NCBI GenBank assembly: GCA_021604805.1
Contig: BQJR01000001.1
Location: forward strand, 1,361,102-1,425,101
DNA: 64,000 bases
Direction of reading: 5' to 3'
Origin: Planctomycetota bacterium
GTDB lineage: Bacteria > Planctomycetota > B15-G4
Of this stretch, positions 36,838 through 45,993 are shown one piece after another (position 1 is the stretch's first letter; the number at the start of each line of letters is the position of its first letter). A program made the position numbers and the translations under genes. The notes under the pieces were generated by a model. The model had not been told where the DNA came from. It was given only the letters and a program-made list of their open reading frames with translations, and did not search any database.

Positions 36838-39522
36838 TCAGCGCTGCGCGTCGGGGCGCGCTTTGCGCTGCTGGAAGAACGGGCCGTCCAGCTCGAGCCG
36901 CTCGGACAACTCGGGGGTGTAGGCTTCGTCGCCCGGGAGGCCGTCGGGGCCGTTCCAGCCCGCCGCGCCGAAGCGGATCGGACTCGTCCAACCGAGCTCG
37001 CCATCGGTGGTGCGCACGCGCACATAGGCGTAGACCTCGCCTTGCTCCGGAACGCGCAAGGCCTCGGCGCTGAAACTCAGCTCGGCGCTCGCGCCGCTCA
37101 GCGGGCGCTCTTCCACGAGCGCGCCGTTCACGAAGAGCTCGGCGCGATCGAGCGTGCGGTCGAAGAGTTCGACTTCGAGCTGCAGACTCTCGAGACGCCC
37201 GGCTTCGCGCTGTTGCGACTGCCCCATGAGCGCGCCGTCCCATTCCATCCACAACGACATGCGCGCGGTGGACGCGAAACACAAGCGCTCGTGCAGCGCG
37301 CCGAAGACCTCGCCGCGGGAGATGTCGCGCGCCCAGGCGCCGGCGAAGGCGCCGTCGCTGCTCTGGTGATCGCTGCTCGCGATGAGGCCGAAGTGCATGC
37401 CGCCATCGAGGGCCGGGCGCACGAATCGGTTCGGGCGGGTGACGTCGATGGCGCGCGGCGCGTCGATCGCCTCGGAGGAACCGCGGTAACCCTGGAAGAC
37501 TTCCACCACGCGGTCGTACTCGGGGTGGAAGCCGATCCAGTCGAGCATCGACGGGTGCCCGTCGAACATACCGGCGGGCGTGTGCGGAATCGTGATCACG
37601 TCGGCGCCGAGGAAGTGTTGCCACAGGTCGGCGGGCGTGTTCGCGTCGGCGTCTTGGCGCGCGGGGCGGTACACGTCGCGGTAGCCGACCACGGGCAGCT
37701 CGTCGGAGCCGGCGATCACGTTGCGGTGCCCGGTGATCTGATCGCTGCGTTCGTAGGCGCGCAAACTGCTCGTGCGGCCGGGCATGTCGTAGGCGTCCAT
37801 CCAGGCCAGGCTGCGCCACCACTCGTAGGCGGTCATGTGTTCGAAGTGATCGGTGATGGCCACGAACTGCAGGCGGCCCACGTCGTGCGCGTAGCGGAAA
37901 GCGTCGCTGAAGGGACCGTCCATGTTCGACGAGCAGCGCGAGAGATCGGTGTGACGGTGCAAGTCGCCGAGCACGAGTTGGCGCTCGCTACCGTCGGCCA
38001 AGCTGCGACGCACCACGCGCGGTGTGTCGGCCGGGCTCGCGGCGCGCACCGGCGGCAGCGGCTCGAAAGCTGTGGTGTCGAAGGCTGCGCGCGTTTCGCC
38101 CACGCGCAAGAAGCCCGTGTTCAGGTCGGTGGACTGCGTGGTGATCGGATGGAAGAACCAAGCCGGGTCGTCGGTGGCGCGCGGTTCGCGGCCGTCGCCC
38201 ACCGCGGCCCAACCGAGCCCGCCGCGATGGTTCTGGGCCACGGCGATGGCGGCGTCGCTGCGGCCGAGTGTGTCGGGGAAGGCTGCCTGATGACGGTCGA
38301 CACCGCCGCCCCAACGCGTGCCGTCGAAGGTGGACACGTAGGTGCGCCAGTGCGAGCTGCGCCACCCCACGCCGCCACCGCCGAGTGAGTCGACGCGATC
38401 GCGGAACTCGGGATCGGAGGGGTCGCTGCGTTCGGGCGGCAGGTCGTGACCGCGGAAGAACATCAGCAAGTTGCCGCCGCCGTCCACGCGCAGCACGGGT
38501 TTCTCCACGCTGTCGCGCAGCCGCTCGCCGATGTCTTGCATGAACGGGACCTTCAAGCGCGCGCGACGATCGCCTTGCACCACCACCACCTCGGTGGTGC
38601 GCCCCACGTGCAACGCGCGCTCCACCTTGTTGTGCGAGCCTTCGCGCCCCCACTGTTCGTCGGAGGCGACTTCGTAGGCGACGTAGAGACGCTCGCCGTG
38701 CGCGACCACTGAAGGGTGCGCCTCGAAGCGCGCGGTGTCGGTGACGCGATGTCGCGCTTCGAGTTGCAAGCTGCCGTCGTCGCGGGCGCTGAGGCGCGCG
38801 AGCAACACGTCGTAGTCGCCGTCGACGGCGGCGTCCCAGACCACGGCGAAGCGGCCGTCGCCCGTGGCCGCGACGTCGGGCGCCCAGTTGCCGTGCGGGC
38901 GCGCACCGAGTTCGAGTTCGTCGCCCCACTCACCGTTCTGGAACAAGCGCGCGCGCAAGCCGAGACCTTGCACCGTGGAGTGCTGCCACACGAGCAGCAG
39001 CCGCCCGGACGAGTCGGCGGCGAGCACCGGGTCGAGCGCTTTGGCGCCCGCGCCGCCTGCGAGTGCGATCGGCTCACCGGGCTCGCCCAGACCGTCGCGT
39101 CCGGCGCCCTTGGGAAGCCGCGACTCGCGCAAGACCCAGCCGTCGCTGCGTTGCTCGCTCCACACGAGGTGCAGCGTCTGCTCGGCGTCGGCGGCGAGCG
39201 CCACACCCAGCACGTGCGAGCTCGCGCGATGCACCACCACCGGCTCGGGCTGCGCGGGGAAGGCGTCCTGAAAGCGGTGCGGCATGATCTCGAGACGGTC
39301 GCCCTCGGGACTCCACGCGCGCCACGCGAGCCACATGCCGTGGTCGCCGCGCAGAGCGATGGCCGGGTCGTCGCGCGCGGCGAGGTCACCGGGGTCGGGG
39401 CCGGGCGGCACGAAGTTCGCGATCGCCGCCGGGACCTCGCGCGTGGGCGGAGCGTCGTCACCACAGGCGGTGAGCGCGCCGAGCAGGGCGAACAGGAGCG
39501 AGGCGATCACGCGTGGGTGCAT
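36838..39522 (-). CDS. Lipoprotein with PHP-type (DUF3604-like) metallohydrolase domain
   Basis: An 894-residue lipoprotein (signal MHPRVIASLLFALLGALTAC, lipobox LTAC). Residues about 40-480 read as a beta-propeller or sialidase-like repeat region (LHLVWSEQRSDGWVLRES, DSSGRLLLVWQHSTVQGLG, DGRFAVVWDAAVDGDYDVLL). A PHP-like metal-dependent phosphoesterase domain begins near residue 515: LGDLHRHTDLSRC, FVAITDHFEHMTAYEWW, ITIPHTPAGMF, GLIASSDHQSSDG. These match DUF3604. The C-terminal ~130 residues are beta-rich. It lies between glycosyltransferase genes with 10-bp and 3-bp gaps, so it is probably part of the polysaccharide operon. ATG 39522 was chosen for the signal peptide. Confidence 0.82.
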   Translation of the reverse strand: MHPRVIASLLFALLGALTACGDDAPPTREVPAAIANFVPPGPDPGDLAARDDPAIALRGDHGMWLAWRAWSPEGDRLEIMPHRFQDAFPAQPEPVVVHRASSHVLGVALAADAEQTLHLVWSEQRSDGWVLRESRLPKGAGRDGLGEPGEPIALAGGAGAKALDPVLAADSSGRLLLVWQHSTVQGLGLRARLFQNGEWGDELELGARPHGNWAPDVAATGDGRFAVVWDAAVDGDYDVLLARLSARDDGSLQLEARHRVTDTARFEAHPSVVAHGERLYVAYEVASDEQWGREGSHNKVERALHVGRTTEVVVVQGDRRARLKVPFMQDIGERLRDSVEKPVLRVDGGGNLLMFFRGHDLPPERSDPSDPEFRDRVDSLGGGGVGWRSSHWRTYVSTFDGTRWGGGVDRHQAAFPDTLGRSDAAIAVAQNHRGGLGWAAVGDGREPRATDDPAWFFHPITTQSTDLNTGFLRVGETRAAFDTTAFEPLPPVRAASPADTPRVVRRSLADGSERQLVLGDLHRHTDLSRCSSNMDGPFSDAFRYAHDVGRLQFVAITDHFEHMTAYEWWRSLAWMDAYDMPGRTSSLRAYERSDQITGHRNVIAGSDELPVVGYRDVYRPARQDADANTPADLWQHFLGADVITIPHTPAGMFDGHPSMLDWIGFHPEYDRVVEVFQGYRGSSEAIDAPRAIDVTRPNRFVRPALDGGMHFGLIASSDHQSSDGAFAGAWARDISRGEVFGALHERLCFASTARMSLWMEWDGALMGQSQQREAGRLESLQLEVELFDRTLDRAELFVNGALVEERPLSGASAELSFSAEALRVPEQGEVYAYVRVRTTDGELGWTSPIRFGAAGWNGPDGLPGDEAYTPELSERLELDGPFFQQRKARPDAQR

Positions 39523-39532
39523 GCGGGCGAGT

Positions 39533-40663
39533 CTACGAAAGGGTGGCGGCATACACGCGCTGCAGACCGTCGGCGTGGGCCGCCCAAGTGAACGCGGCGC
39601 TCACGCGCGGGCCGGCCGCGGCGAGTTCGGCGCGACGTTCGTCGTCGCAGAGTGCGCGTTGCAGCTCGCGAGCCAGCGCGTCGGGGTCGCGCGGATCCAC
39701 CAACTGCAGGGCCTCGCCCGCGAGGTCGGCCATGGGCGTGTCGTGTGAACTCAGCACCACGCAAGCTTGTGCCAGCGCCTCGAAGACGGGCAAACCGAAG
39801 CCTTCGGCGAAGCTCGGATAGGCCACGACCTGCGCGCGACGCAACAAGGCGCCCCAGTCGGCGTCGCTCACGGCCCCCACACTCGCCACGCGACCGTCGC
39901 GCCGCGCGAGACGGCGCTCGAGTTCGCGGCACCCCCAACCGACGCCGCCCACCAACAACAAGCGCGCGTGCAGGGCGGCGGGCAGCCGCTCGAAGGCGGA
40001 CAGCAGCGCGAGCTGGTTCTTGCGCGGCTCGCGCGTGCCGGGCACGAGCACGAGCGCTTGATCGTGGCTGAGTTCGAGGCCGGCCTGCGCGACCAGCTGA
40101 GCGACACGCTGGTCTTCATCCGGGAGCGTGTCGAGCGAGAGATGGTCGCAACCGAGCGGCAACACGTGCACGCGATCGGCGGGCGCGACGTCGAAGCGCA
40201 ACACCGCGTCGGCGACGCGTTCGCAGGGCACGATCACGGTGTGCGCGGCGGCGGCACGTGCACGCACGCGGGGTTCCACGCGCGCGGCGAAACCCGGGTC
40301 GTGCCACTCGCGCGATTCGAGGTACACGAGGTCGTAGATCGTGAGCACCTCGGGCGCGCGTCGCACGGGCGCGAACACGAGGTCGGTGTGGTGGAACAGG
40401 TCCACCTTGCCCAGCACGCTCTCGACGTCGAAACCGAGGGGCGCGAGCGCGTGTTGCAAGCGCGCGGGTAAGCGCGGGGCCCGCAGACTCTGCGCCACGT
40501 TCGCGGGCAACTCGAGGCCCGGTGTCGTGCGTCGCCAGCTCGCGCCGTAGCAGCGCAGCTCGAGATCGGTGCGCCCACCGAGCGCGCGCAGACTCTCGCG
40601 CACCACGCGCCCGAAACCGGTGTGGCCGAAGAGCGCCGGACGCGCGTCGATCCCGACGATCAC
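39533..40663 (-). CDS. Glycosyltransferase, GT4-like
   Basis: A 376-residue GT-B enzyme. GTG at 40663 gives MIVGIDARPALFGHTGFGRV, the usual first strand and glycine loop, and overlaps the flippase stop (GTGA). Other motifs: VDLFHHTDLVFAPVRRAPEV, LTIYDLVYLESREW, VLVPGTREPRKNQLALLSAF and the donor-binding YPSFAEGFGLPVFEALAQAC. First glycosyltransferase after the flippase; it probably builds the same repeat unit as the other two. Confidence 0.9.
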   Translation of the reverse strand: MIVGIDARPALFGHTGFGRVVRESLRALGGRTDLELRCYGASWRRTTPGLELPANVAQSLRAPRLPARLQHALAPLGFDVESVLGKVDLFHHTDLVFAPVRRAPEVLTIYDLVYLESREWHDPGFAARVEPRVRARAAAAHTVIVPCERVADAVLRFDVAPADRVHVLPLGCDHLSLDTLPDEDQRVAQLVAQAGLELSHDQALVLVPGTREPRKNQLALLSAFERLPAALHARLLLVGGVGWGCRELERRLARRDGRVASVGAVSDADWGALLRRAQVVAYPSFAEGFGLPVFEALAQACVVLSSHDTPMADLAGEALQLVDPRDPDALARELQRALCDDERRAELAAAGPRVSAAFTWAAHADGLQRVYAATLS

Positions 40664-42090
40664 TCGGGCGCCCCCTCTTCGGTGCCGAGGTCCACGGGCA
40701 ACACGCCCGCCGCGAACACACCGGCGACTCCCAGAGCGAGCGCAGCGCCGAGCCGCAACAGGTGCTGGCTCTCGTCGAGCAGCGGCACGAGCCACCAAGC
40801 CGCAGCAGCCGCCAGCCCCGCGGCGAGCAGCGGTCGTGTCCAGTTGGCGAAGCCCGCCGAGAGCCCCGTGAGACGGCGTCCCGCCAAGGCAGCGCCGACC
40901 AACACGAGCAGCTCCGTGAGCACCGTGGTGACGGCCGCGCCGAGCATCCCGTGCTCAGGGATCAGCACCCAGTTCGCGATCACGTTGAAGGCCGCCGCCG
41001 TGACCGACACCCACATCATGGTGCGCTGGTGACCCGCGGCCAGCAGCAGCAGCACGTGCGGGTAGGTGCAGAACACGAGGCCGATGGCGAGCGACAAGGT
41101 GGCGAGCGTGGGCGCGGCGTCGAGGAAGGGGGCCTCGAACACGATGGCCATCACGTCGCGTGCGACCACGGGCAGGGTGGCGGCCACGCACAGACCGAAA
41201 GCCGCCAGGGTCGCGAGCGAGCGTCCGAAGAACGGACGCAGTGCTTCGGCGCCTCGCTCCCAGAGTCGCGCATAGATCGGGTAGAGCACGTTGCTCACCA
41301 ACACGGGCACCATGAGCGCGAAGGTCATCACGCTGTAGGCCGCCTTGTAATGACCGGTGGCGACTTCACCCACGAGCGGACGCAGCATGAGCGCGTCGAT
41401 GTAGAAGTACACGGAGGCCATGGTGAGCGAGACCCCCGCGGGCCACGACTCCTTCCACAGCGCGCGCAGGCTCGACGGGTCGGGCTTCAGCTCCACGCTC
41501 ACGAGCGGCTTGGCCCAACGCCAACTCAACAGCGCGTTCGTGGCGATGCCCAGTCCGAAGGCAGCGATGTAGAGCGCGGGTTCCACCACGCCGGCGAAGG
41601 CCATCGCCAAGGTGCCCAGCAACCACACGCTCTGACCCAGCGCGCTGGCGAGCACCGCGGGGCCGAAGCGCATGTCCACGTGAAAGATCACGTTGGCGGC
41701 GGCTGGCGCGTGCGCGAGCAACAAGGGTGCAGCCAGAGCGAGCAACAGGAAGCGCGCGCTGCTGCCTTCGCCGAACCAGGCCACTGCCACCAGCACGAGC
41801 ACGCCCGCCGTGGCGAGCAATGCCTTGGTCGTGACCAGCATGCCGATGAGTGAACCGGCTTCGCTGCGTCGCCGACTCGACTCGCGGATCACCACCGTGC
41901 CCGTGCCGAAGTCGAGCACGTTGTTGAGCAACTGCCAGAGCGTGTGGTGGAAGGCGAAGATGCCGAAGAGTTCGCCGCTCATCGTGCGTGGCAACACCAA
42001 GGCTGTGATGACGAAGGCCAACGCCGAGGTGTAGAGTCGTCCAGCGATCTGCCCGAGGGCATTGCGCGAGACCCGCCGCGACAGGCTCAT
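40660..42090 (-). CDS. Polysaccharide flippase (MOP superfamily)
   Basis: A 476-residue membrane protein with about 12-14 hydrophobic segments: MSLSRRVSRNALGQIAGRLY, SALAFVITALVLPRTM, LLNNVLDFGTGTVVIRESSR, SVYFYIDALMLRPLVGEVAT, AAAFNVIANWVLIPEHGMLG. The VL/IPxxGMLGAA element is typical of Wzx-like flippases. It leads the operon with three glycosyltransferases and should export their lipid-linked product. ATG 42090 begins the conserved part; in-frame ATG 42105 and GTG 42114 are alternatives. Divergent from the nucleotidyltransferase gene at 42165. Confidence 0.9.
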   Translation of the reverse strand: MSLSRRVSRNALGQIAGRLYTSALAFVITALVLPRTMSGELFGIFAFHHTLWQLLNNVLDFGTGTVVIRESSRRRSEAGSLIGMLVTTKALLATAGVLVLVAVAWFGEGSSARFLLLALAAPLLLAHAPAAANVIFHVDMRFGPAVLASALGQSVWLLGTLAMAFAGVVEPALYIAAFGLGIATNALLSWRWAKPLVSVELKPDPSSLRALWKESWPAGVSLTMASVYFYIDALMLRPLVGEVATGHYKAAYSVMTFALMVPVLVSNVLYPIYARLWERGAEALRPFFGRSLATLAAFGLCVAATLPVVARDVMAIVFEAPFLDAAPTLATLSLAIGLVFCTYPHVLLLLAAGHQRTMMWVSVTAAAFNVIANWVLIPEHGMLGAAVTTVLTELLVLVGAALAGRRLTGLSAGFANWTRPLLAAGLAAAAAWWLVPLLDESQHLLRLGAALALGVAGVFAAGVLPVDLGTEEGAPE

Positions 42091-42164
42091 CGCGACCGCC
42101 CCCATCGCTCGCACCGCTGCCCGCCCCCGCCGCCACTCCGACGCTCCTCTCGGGAGACCGCGCC

Positions 42165-42761
42165 ATGCTCGCCGTGCTGCTCGCCGCCGGAGCGGGGCGT
42201 CGCTTGGGTGGCCCCAAGGCCTTGCTCGACCTGGCTGGGCAGAGCGCGCTGGACCGCTGCTGCTGCACCTTGCTCGACGCCGGTGTCACACAGGTCCGCG
42301 TGGTTCTCGGCGCGTCCGACGGCGAGGTCCGCGCCGCCCACAGCGCGCTGCCCGTGGACTTCGTGTCCTGCTCCGACTGGGAGCGCGGACAGACCGCCTC
42401 GCTGCAAGCGGGGCTGCGCGCCGGCGCGATTCCGTCGACAGGATTCCTGCTGCACACCGTGGATCACCCGCTGGTGCGTAGCGAGCAGGTGCGCCGCCTG
42501 CTGGAGAGCTTCGCCACGCGCCCGCCCGGCACAAAGATCGTGGTGCCGAGCGTGGCGCAGCGCCGCGGTCATCCCGCGCTCTTCGCGCGCGAGTTGGCCG
42601 ACGAGTTCTTGGCTCTCGGAGTCGACGAAGCTGCGCATCGCGTGGTGCGAGCCGACGCAACGCGCGTGACACACGTGCTCTTCGACGACCCCTGGCTGAT
42701 CCGCGACCTCGACACCCCCGACGACCTCGCCGCAGCCATCGCGGCGCTCGAGGAAATCTAG
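42165..42761 (+). CDS. MocA/MobA-like nucleotidyltransferase
   Basis: A 198-residue nucleotidyltransferase. The N-terminal LAVLLAAGAGRRLGGPKALL is the NTP-binding loop of the MobA/MocA/IspD superfamily; LHTVDHPLVRSEQVRRLL holds the metal-binding Asp and QRRGHPALFARELADE the substrate-side motif typical of MocA (molybdenum cofactor cytidylyltransferase) and xanthine-dehydrogenase accessory proteins. No molybdoenzyme genes are in view, so a role in nucleotide-sugar or another cofactor pathway is also possible. Transcribed away from the polysaccharide operon. Confidence 0.8.
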   Translation: MLAVLLAAGAGRRLGGPKALLDLAGQSALDRCCCTLLDAGVTQVRVVLGASDGEVRAAHSALPVDFVSCSDWERGQTASLQAGLRAGAIPSTGFLLHTVDHPLVRSEQVRRLLESFATRPPGTKIVVPSVAQRRGHPALFARELADEFLALGVDEAAHRVVRADATRVTHVLFDDPWLIRDLDTPDDLAAAIAALEEI

Positions 42762-42831
42762 GCGACCGCGGCGACCGCTGATTCGGCAACCGCTGATCTC
42801 ACTGACCTCAGCGATCTCAGCCGAGAAGACC

Positions 42832-43248
42832 TCAGCCGACGAGCAGGACCTCGACACGGTTCCGGATCTCATCGCGCACCGAGCGGAAGGCCTTCTTGAC
42901 CTCCGCGTCGCTGCCCGACGTGGCGGCCGGATCATTCAGCGGCCAGTGGATCTGGGTGACCTTCTTCTTGAGCGTCTTGGGCAGCACGTCGGCGTCGGAG
43001 CTGAGCGTGATGACCGTGTCGATCTTGTTCATCGGCACAGCATCGAAGGCTCGGACATCTTGTGAGGAGATGTCGATTCCGACCTCTTCCATCACGTCGA
43101 CGGCGTACTTGCTGATGCCCTTGGGCTTCTCACCAGCGCTGTAAATGTTCACGGTGCCGCCCGCCATCTGGCGGGCGAAGCCCTCAGCCATCTGGCTGCG
43201 GCATTCGTTTCCGTTGCACACGAATAGGAAGTTCTTGGCTTTGGCCAT
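42832..43248 (-). CDS. ArsC/low-molecular-weight phosphatase family protein lacking relay cysteines
   Basis: A 138-residue protein of the thioredoxin-type arsenate reductase/LMW-PTP fold. The P-loop is CNGNECRSQMAEG with nucleophile Cys11, Cys16 and Arg17; the general acid Asp106 is in HWPLNDPAA and the C-terminus VRDEIRNRV is family-typical. The redox relay cysteines of ArsC (Cys82 and Cys89 in Bacillus and Staphylococcus enzymes) are absent: the segment reads TLSSDADVLPKTLKKK. It is therefore more likely a phosphatase, or a reductase using another thiol partner, than a classical ArsC. ATG 43248 gives MAKAKNFLFVCNGNECRSQ. Confidence 0.85.
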   Translation of the reverse strand: MAKAKNFLFVCNGNECRSQMAEGFARQMAGGTVNIYSAGEKPKGISKYAVDVMEEVGIDISSQDVRAFDAVPMNKIDTVITLSSDADVLPKTLKKKVTQIHWPLNDPAATSGSDAEVKKAFRSVRDEIRNRVEVLLVG

Positions 43249-43345
43249 GCAGTGCTGCTCCCGCTGAAAACTCGCTGAAATGCGAGCAATAAGGCGTTCC
43301 ACACTTTACCAAGTTGGGCGCTGAGCCACCAGGGCCGCGGGGGGC

Positions 43346-45268
43346 TCAGTGAGAGTCTTCGGGATCGGCCTCATCGGGCTCGCCCAGCAGCATCCGCACC
43401 GCGCTGCGAACAGGGCTCGTGACCATGTCGAAGGGGATGGCCAGCACCCGCGGGCGCTCCAGCGTGCCCTCCACCCGCAGGTTGACGAGCAGGGAGCGCT
43501 GGATCGCCTCGAGCAAGCGGCCGAGCAATCCCAGGGGGACGGCGGGGACCATTTGGAGGTCGAGGTGGCCATCCCAGCCCACGGAGCCGGTGCCTTCGAG
43601 CGTGAACAAATCCGAGACCAGGCGCATGGCGTCCACCGAAATGCGGTCGGGGAACAGAGACAGACTCGCCTCCGCGCTGTGACGCCCGCTCGGCTGACGA
43701 CTCTTGAGCGGCAGCGCCAGCAAGATCGCCTCGAGCAGCGGCGTGTCCCACAAACTGCCGGCGCGCACGGAGAAGCGCGCATCGCCGCCGAAGGTCTCGG
43801 GAACACCGGCGGTGCCGCGCAAGCGCAGCGACCCTTGCAACCAACCTGCGATGTTGTGGATGGCGTGACCGTTCGCCGCCATCTCGCGGTGCAACTCACC
43901 GATGTCGACGTCTTCGACGCGCAGCTCCAAGTCGAAGTCGTTGAGCGCGCCGCTGATCGTGCAGTTGCCGGCCACGATGCCCGAGGCCAGACGTCCGCTC
44001 ACCTCGGGGAAGATGAGTTGGTCTTCAGTGGCTTCGAAGCTGCCGACCACGCTGTCGAAGTGCAACTCACCGAGCTCGGTCCCGAAACGCACGTCGAGGA
44101 TGTGAAAGCCGCCGCGCCCCTCCACCTTGGGCAAGGTGTGGCCCTCTTCGAAGAGCATGCTGAGCTGCAACTCGAAACGCCCGCCGTCGCGACAACGCAG
44201 CTCCCGCGTGGTGCGATAGGACGGCAACAACTCCAGGAACTCCTCGCGGAAGTTGGCGTCGCGCACGTCGAGGGTGAGCGCGAGCGCACCGGCGCGGTCG
44301 TGCAGCGACACGATCGCCGTGCCGCCGGCGAAGTCGACCTCGGCCTTGTCCACGGTGCCGACACCTCCCGACACCGCGAAGGGGATCGACTTCGGGTGCA
44401 GGTCGAAACCGAGCAGAGGGATCGAGAGCTGCGCGTCGCGCAAGGTGCCTGTGACCACCGGCAGGCCGTCGGCCCCCATCACGACCACGAGGTCGAGCAA
44501 CCCGTGCGGCGCGAGCTCGCGACCGAGTTGCTCACCGTTCTCGGGCTCGAGCCGCACGAGCGCGGGGCTGATCGGGAAGCCGCGCGCTTCCACGCGATCG
44601 ATACCGCCGGTGTACCCGAACTCGATGTGCGCTTCGCCCTCCTCCAGCCCGCCGGCGGCGATCAGCAACGAGCGCCGCCCGGCGCGGCGCACGCCGCGGG
44701 CTGCGTCGCCGGTCTGAACGCGCAGCAGCGTGTTGTGACCGTTGTCGAGCACGCGCACATTGGTGCGCGGGAAACGGTCGAGCGCTTCGCCTTCGGCGTG
44801 GACGAGCACGTCGAGGTCGTCGAAGGTCATCGTGGGCGTGGGCAGCGGCGGTGCGTCGGGATCACCCGGCGGCAGCGACGCCTCGATGCGTTCGATGAGC
44901 GCGCCGATGGCCCGCGCCAGGATGAGGTCCTCGCCGTCCCAGGAGAGCAGCGCTTGACCGCCGCGCCCGCGCAAGCCGGTCACACCGAAGCTCGTGCTGC
45001 CGTCCCACTCCCATTCCATGGCGAGGTCGATGAAGAGCTCATCCACGTGAGCGACGCGCTCGCCACTCACCGGGTCGTGCAGCGAGATCTCGGTGAGCAC
45101 CGCGTACTCGAAGGGTTCGATGTGCAGACTGCCGAAGTCGAGCAACTCGTGCAGCGCGGTGGTCTGGAGTTCGTCGCGCACGAGTTGCGTGAGCTGGCGG
45201 TCCACGGCGAGGTAACCGGCGGAGAGCAGCAAGGCCAACAGCGCGAAGAGCACCGCGAGGCGCGTCAC
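43346..45268 (-). CDS. AsmA-like envelope protein
   Basis: A 640-residue protein anchored by an N-terminal span (LAVLFALLALLLSAGYLAV) with a long, beta-rich periplasmic portion. Typical AsmA/TamB-like passages include YAVLTEISLHDPVSGERVAH, VDELFIDLAMEWEWDG, LLDLVVVMGADGLPVVTGTL, NFREEFLELLPSYRTTRELR and, near the end, GTGSVGWDGHLDLQMVPAVP with LLVNLRVEGTLERPRV. Proteins of this type bridge the envelope and are linked to lipid transport. GTG at 45268 overlaps the upstream lipoprotein stop (GTGA). Family call is by style of sequence, not by a strict motif. Confidence 0.65.
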   Translation of the reverse strand: MTRLAVLFALLALLLSAGYLAVDRQLTQLVRDELQTTALHELLDFGSLHIEPFEYAVLTEISLHDPVSGERVAHVDELFIDLAMEWEWDGSTSFGVTGLRGRGGQALLSWDGEDLILARAIGALIERIEASLPPGDPDAPPLPTPTMTFDDLDVLVHAEGEALDRFPRTNVRVLDNGHNTLLRVQTGDAARGVRRAGRRSLLIAAGGLEEGEAHIEFGYTGGIDRVEARGFPISPALVRLEPENGEQLGRELAPHGLLDLVVVMGADGLPVVTGTLRDAQLSIPLLGFDLHPKSIPFAVSGGVGTVDKAEVDFAGGTAIVSLHDRAGALALTLDVRDANFREEFLELLPSYRTTRELRCRDGGRFELQLSMLFEEGHTLPKVEGRGGFHILDVRFGTELGELHFDSVVGSFEATEDQLIFPEVSGRLASGIVAGNCTISGALNDFDLELRVEDVDIGELHREMAANGHAIHNIAGWLQGSLRLRGTAGVPETFGGDARFSVRAGSLWDTPLLEAILLALPLKSRQPSGRHSAEASLSLFPDRISVDAMRLVSDLFTLEGTGSVGWDGHLDLQMVPAVPLGLLGRLLEAIQRSLLVNLRVEGTLERPRVLAIPFDMVTSPVRSAVRMLLGEPDEADPEDSH

Positions 45269-45951
45269 CAGAACCAGCCTCCGGGCGCGTGGAACAGGTA
45301 GTGCTGGCGTTCCTCTTCGGAGGGACGCAGTGCGCGACGACCGAGTTCGCCGTAGCCGGGCAGGTAGAAGCCGTCGGCGACACCGAACTTGAGTTGTGCC
45401 GACGAGAGCTTGGCGGGCAGCGCAGGGTTGTCGTCGGCGAGTCGGCGGAAGGAGCAGTCGGCGTAGTCCTCCTCGCCCAGCGTGGTCCAGCGCCAACGCA
45501 AGCGCAGGAAGGCGGGCTCGAAGGCCTGCTCGGGGTCTTCGTCGAAGAAGAGATCGAAGGCGCGACGACTCCACGCGCGCACCTCCAGCGAACCGGCGAG
45601 CTGGTTGCGACCGTGCCAGACCTCGGCCGGCCTCAACTCGCGCACGCGCTGCGCCGCGTGATCACCCACGTCGAGCTTCAGATCCGACTGCCGCAGACGC
45701 AGATCGCCGTCGCGGCTGCGCGTGACCTCGAGCTGCATGTGAACCGTGCGCTGCGTGCGCCCGGCGACCTCGTTGAGGTAAGCGCCCTGGCAACGCAGGC
45801 GGAAGGTCGTGCCCTCGAACTCGGCTTCCCAGGCTTTGTTGGCGCCCGCGAAGTTGAGCTCGACCGGGGCATAATAGCGACGCGCCTCACCGCCGGCGCA
45901 GGCGGTCAGCGACATGGCGATCAGGCAAGCGAGGACTGCGCGGCACGACAT
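45265..45951 (-). CDS. Hypothetical lipoprotein
   Basis: A 228-residue protein, MSCRAVLACLIAMSLTACAGG, with lipobox LTAC. The body (FRLRCQGAYLNEVAGRTQRT, LRLRQSDLKLDVGDHAAQRV, FEPAFLRLRWRWTTLGEEDY) looks beta-rich, with few features. It is translationally coupled to the AsmA-like gene, suggesting joint function at the outer membrane. Divergent from the ATP-grasp gene, with only 42 bp between starts. Confidence 0.65.
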   Translation of the reverse strand: MSCRAVLACLIAMSLTACAGGEARRYYAPVELNFAGANKAWEAEFEGTTFRLRCQGAYLNEVAGRTQRTVHMQLEVTRSRDGDLRLRQSDLKLDVGDHAAQRVRELRPAEVWHGRNQLAGSLEVRAWSRRAFDLFFDEDPEQAFEPAFLRLRWRWTTLGEEDYADCSFRRLADDNPALPAKLSSAQLKFGVADGFYLPGYGELGRRALRPSEEERQHYLFHAPGGWFW

Positions 45952-45993
45952 GCAGACATTCCAGCGGGGCAGCGACACGCGCGGACGAGACAG

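Noticed and set aside
42832..43248. Classical arsenate reductase
   Set aside because: The relay cysteines are missing and there are no ars genes in the neighbourhood, so only the fold-level call was kept.
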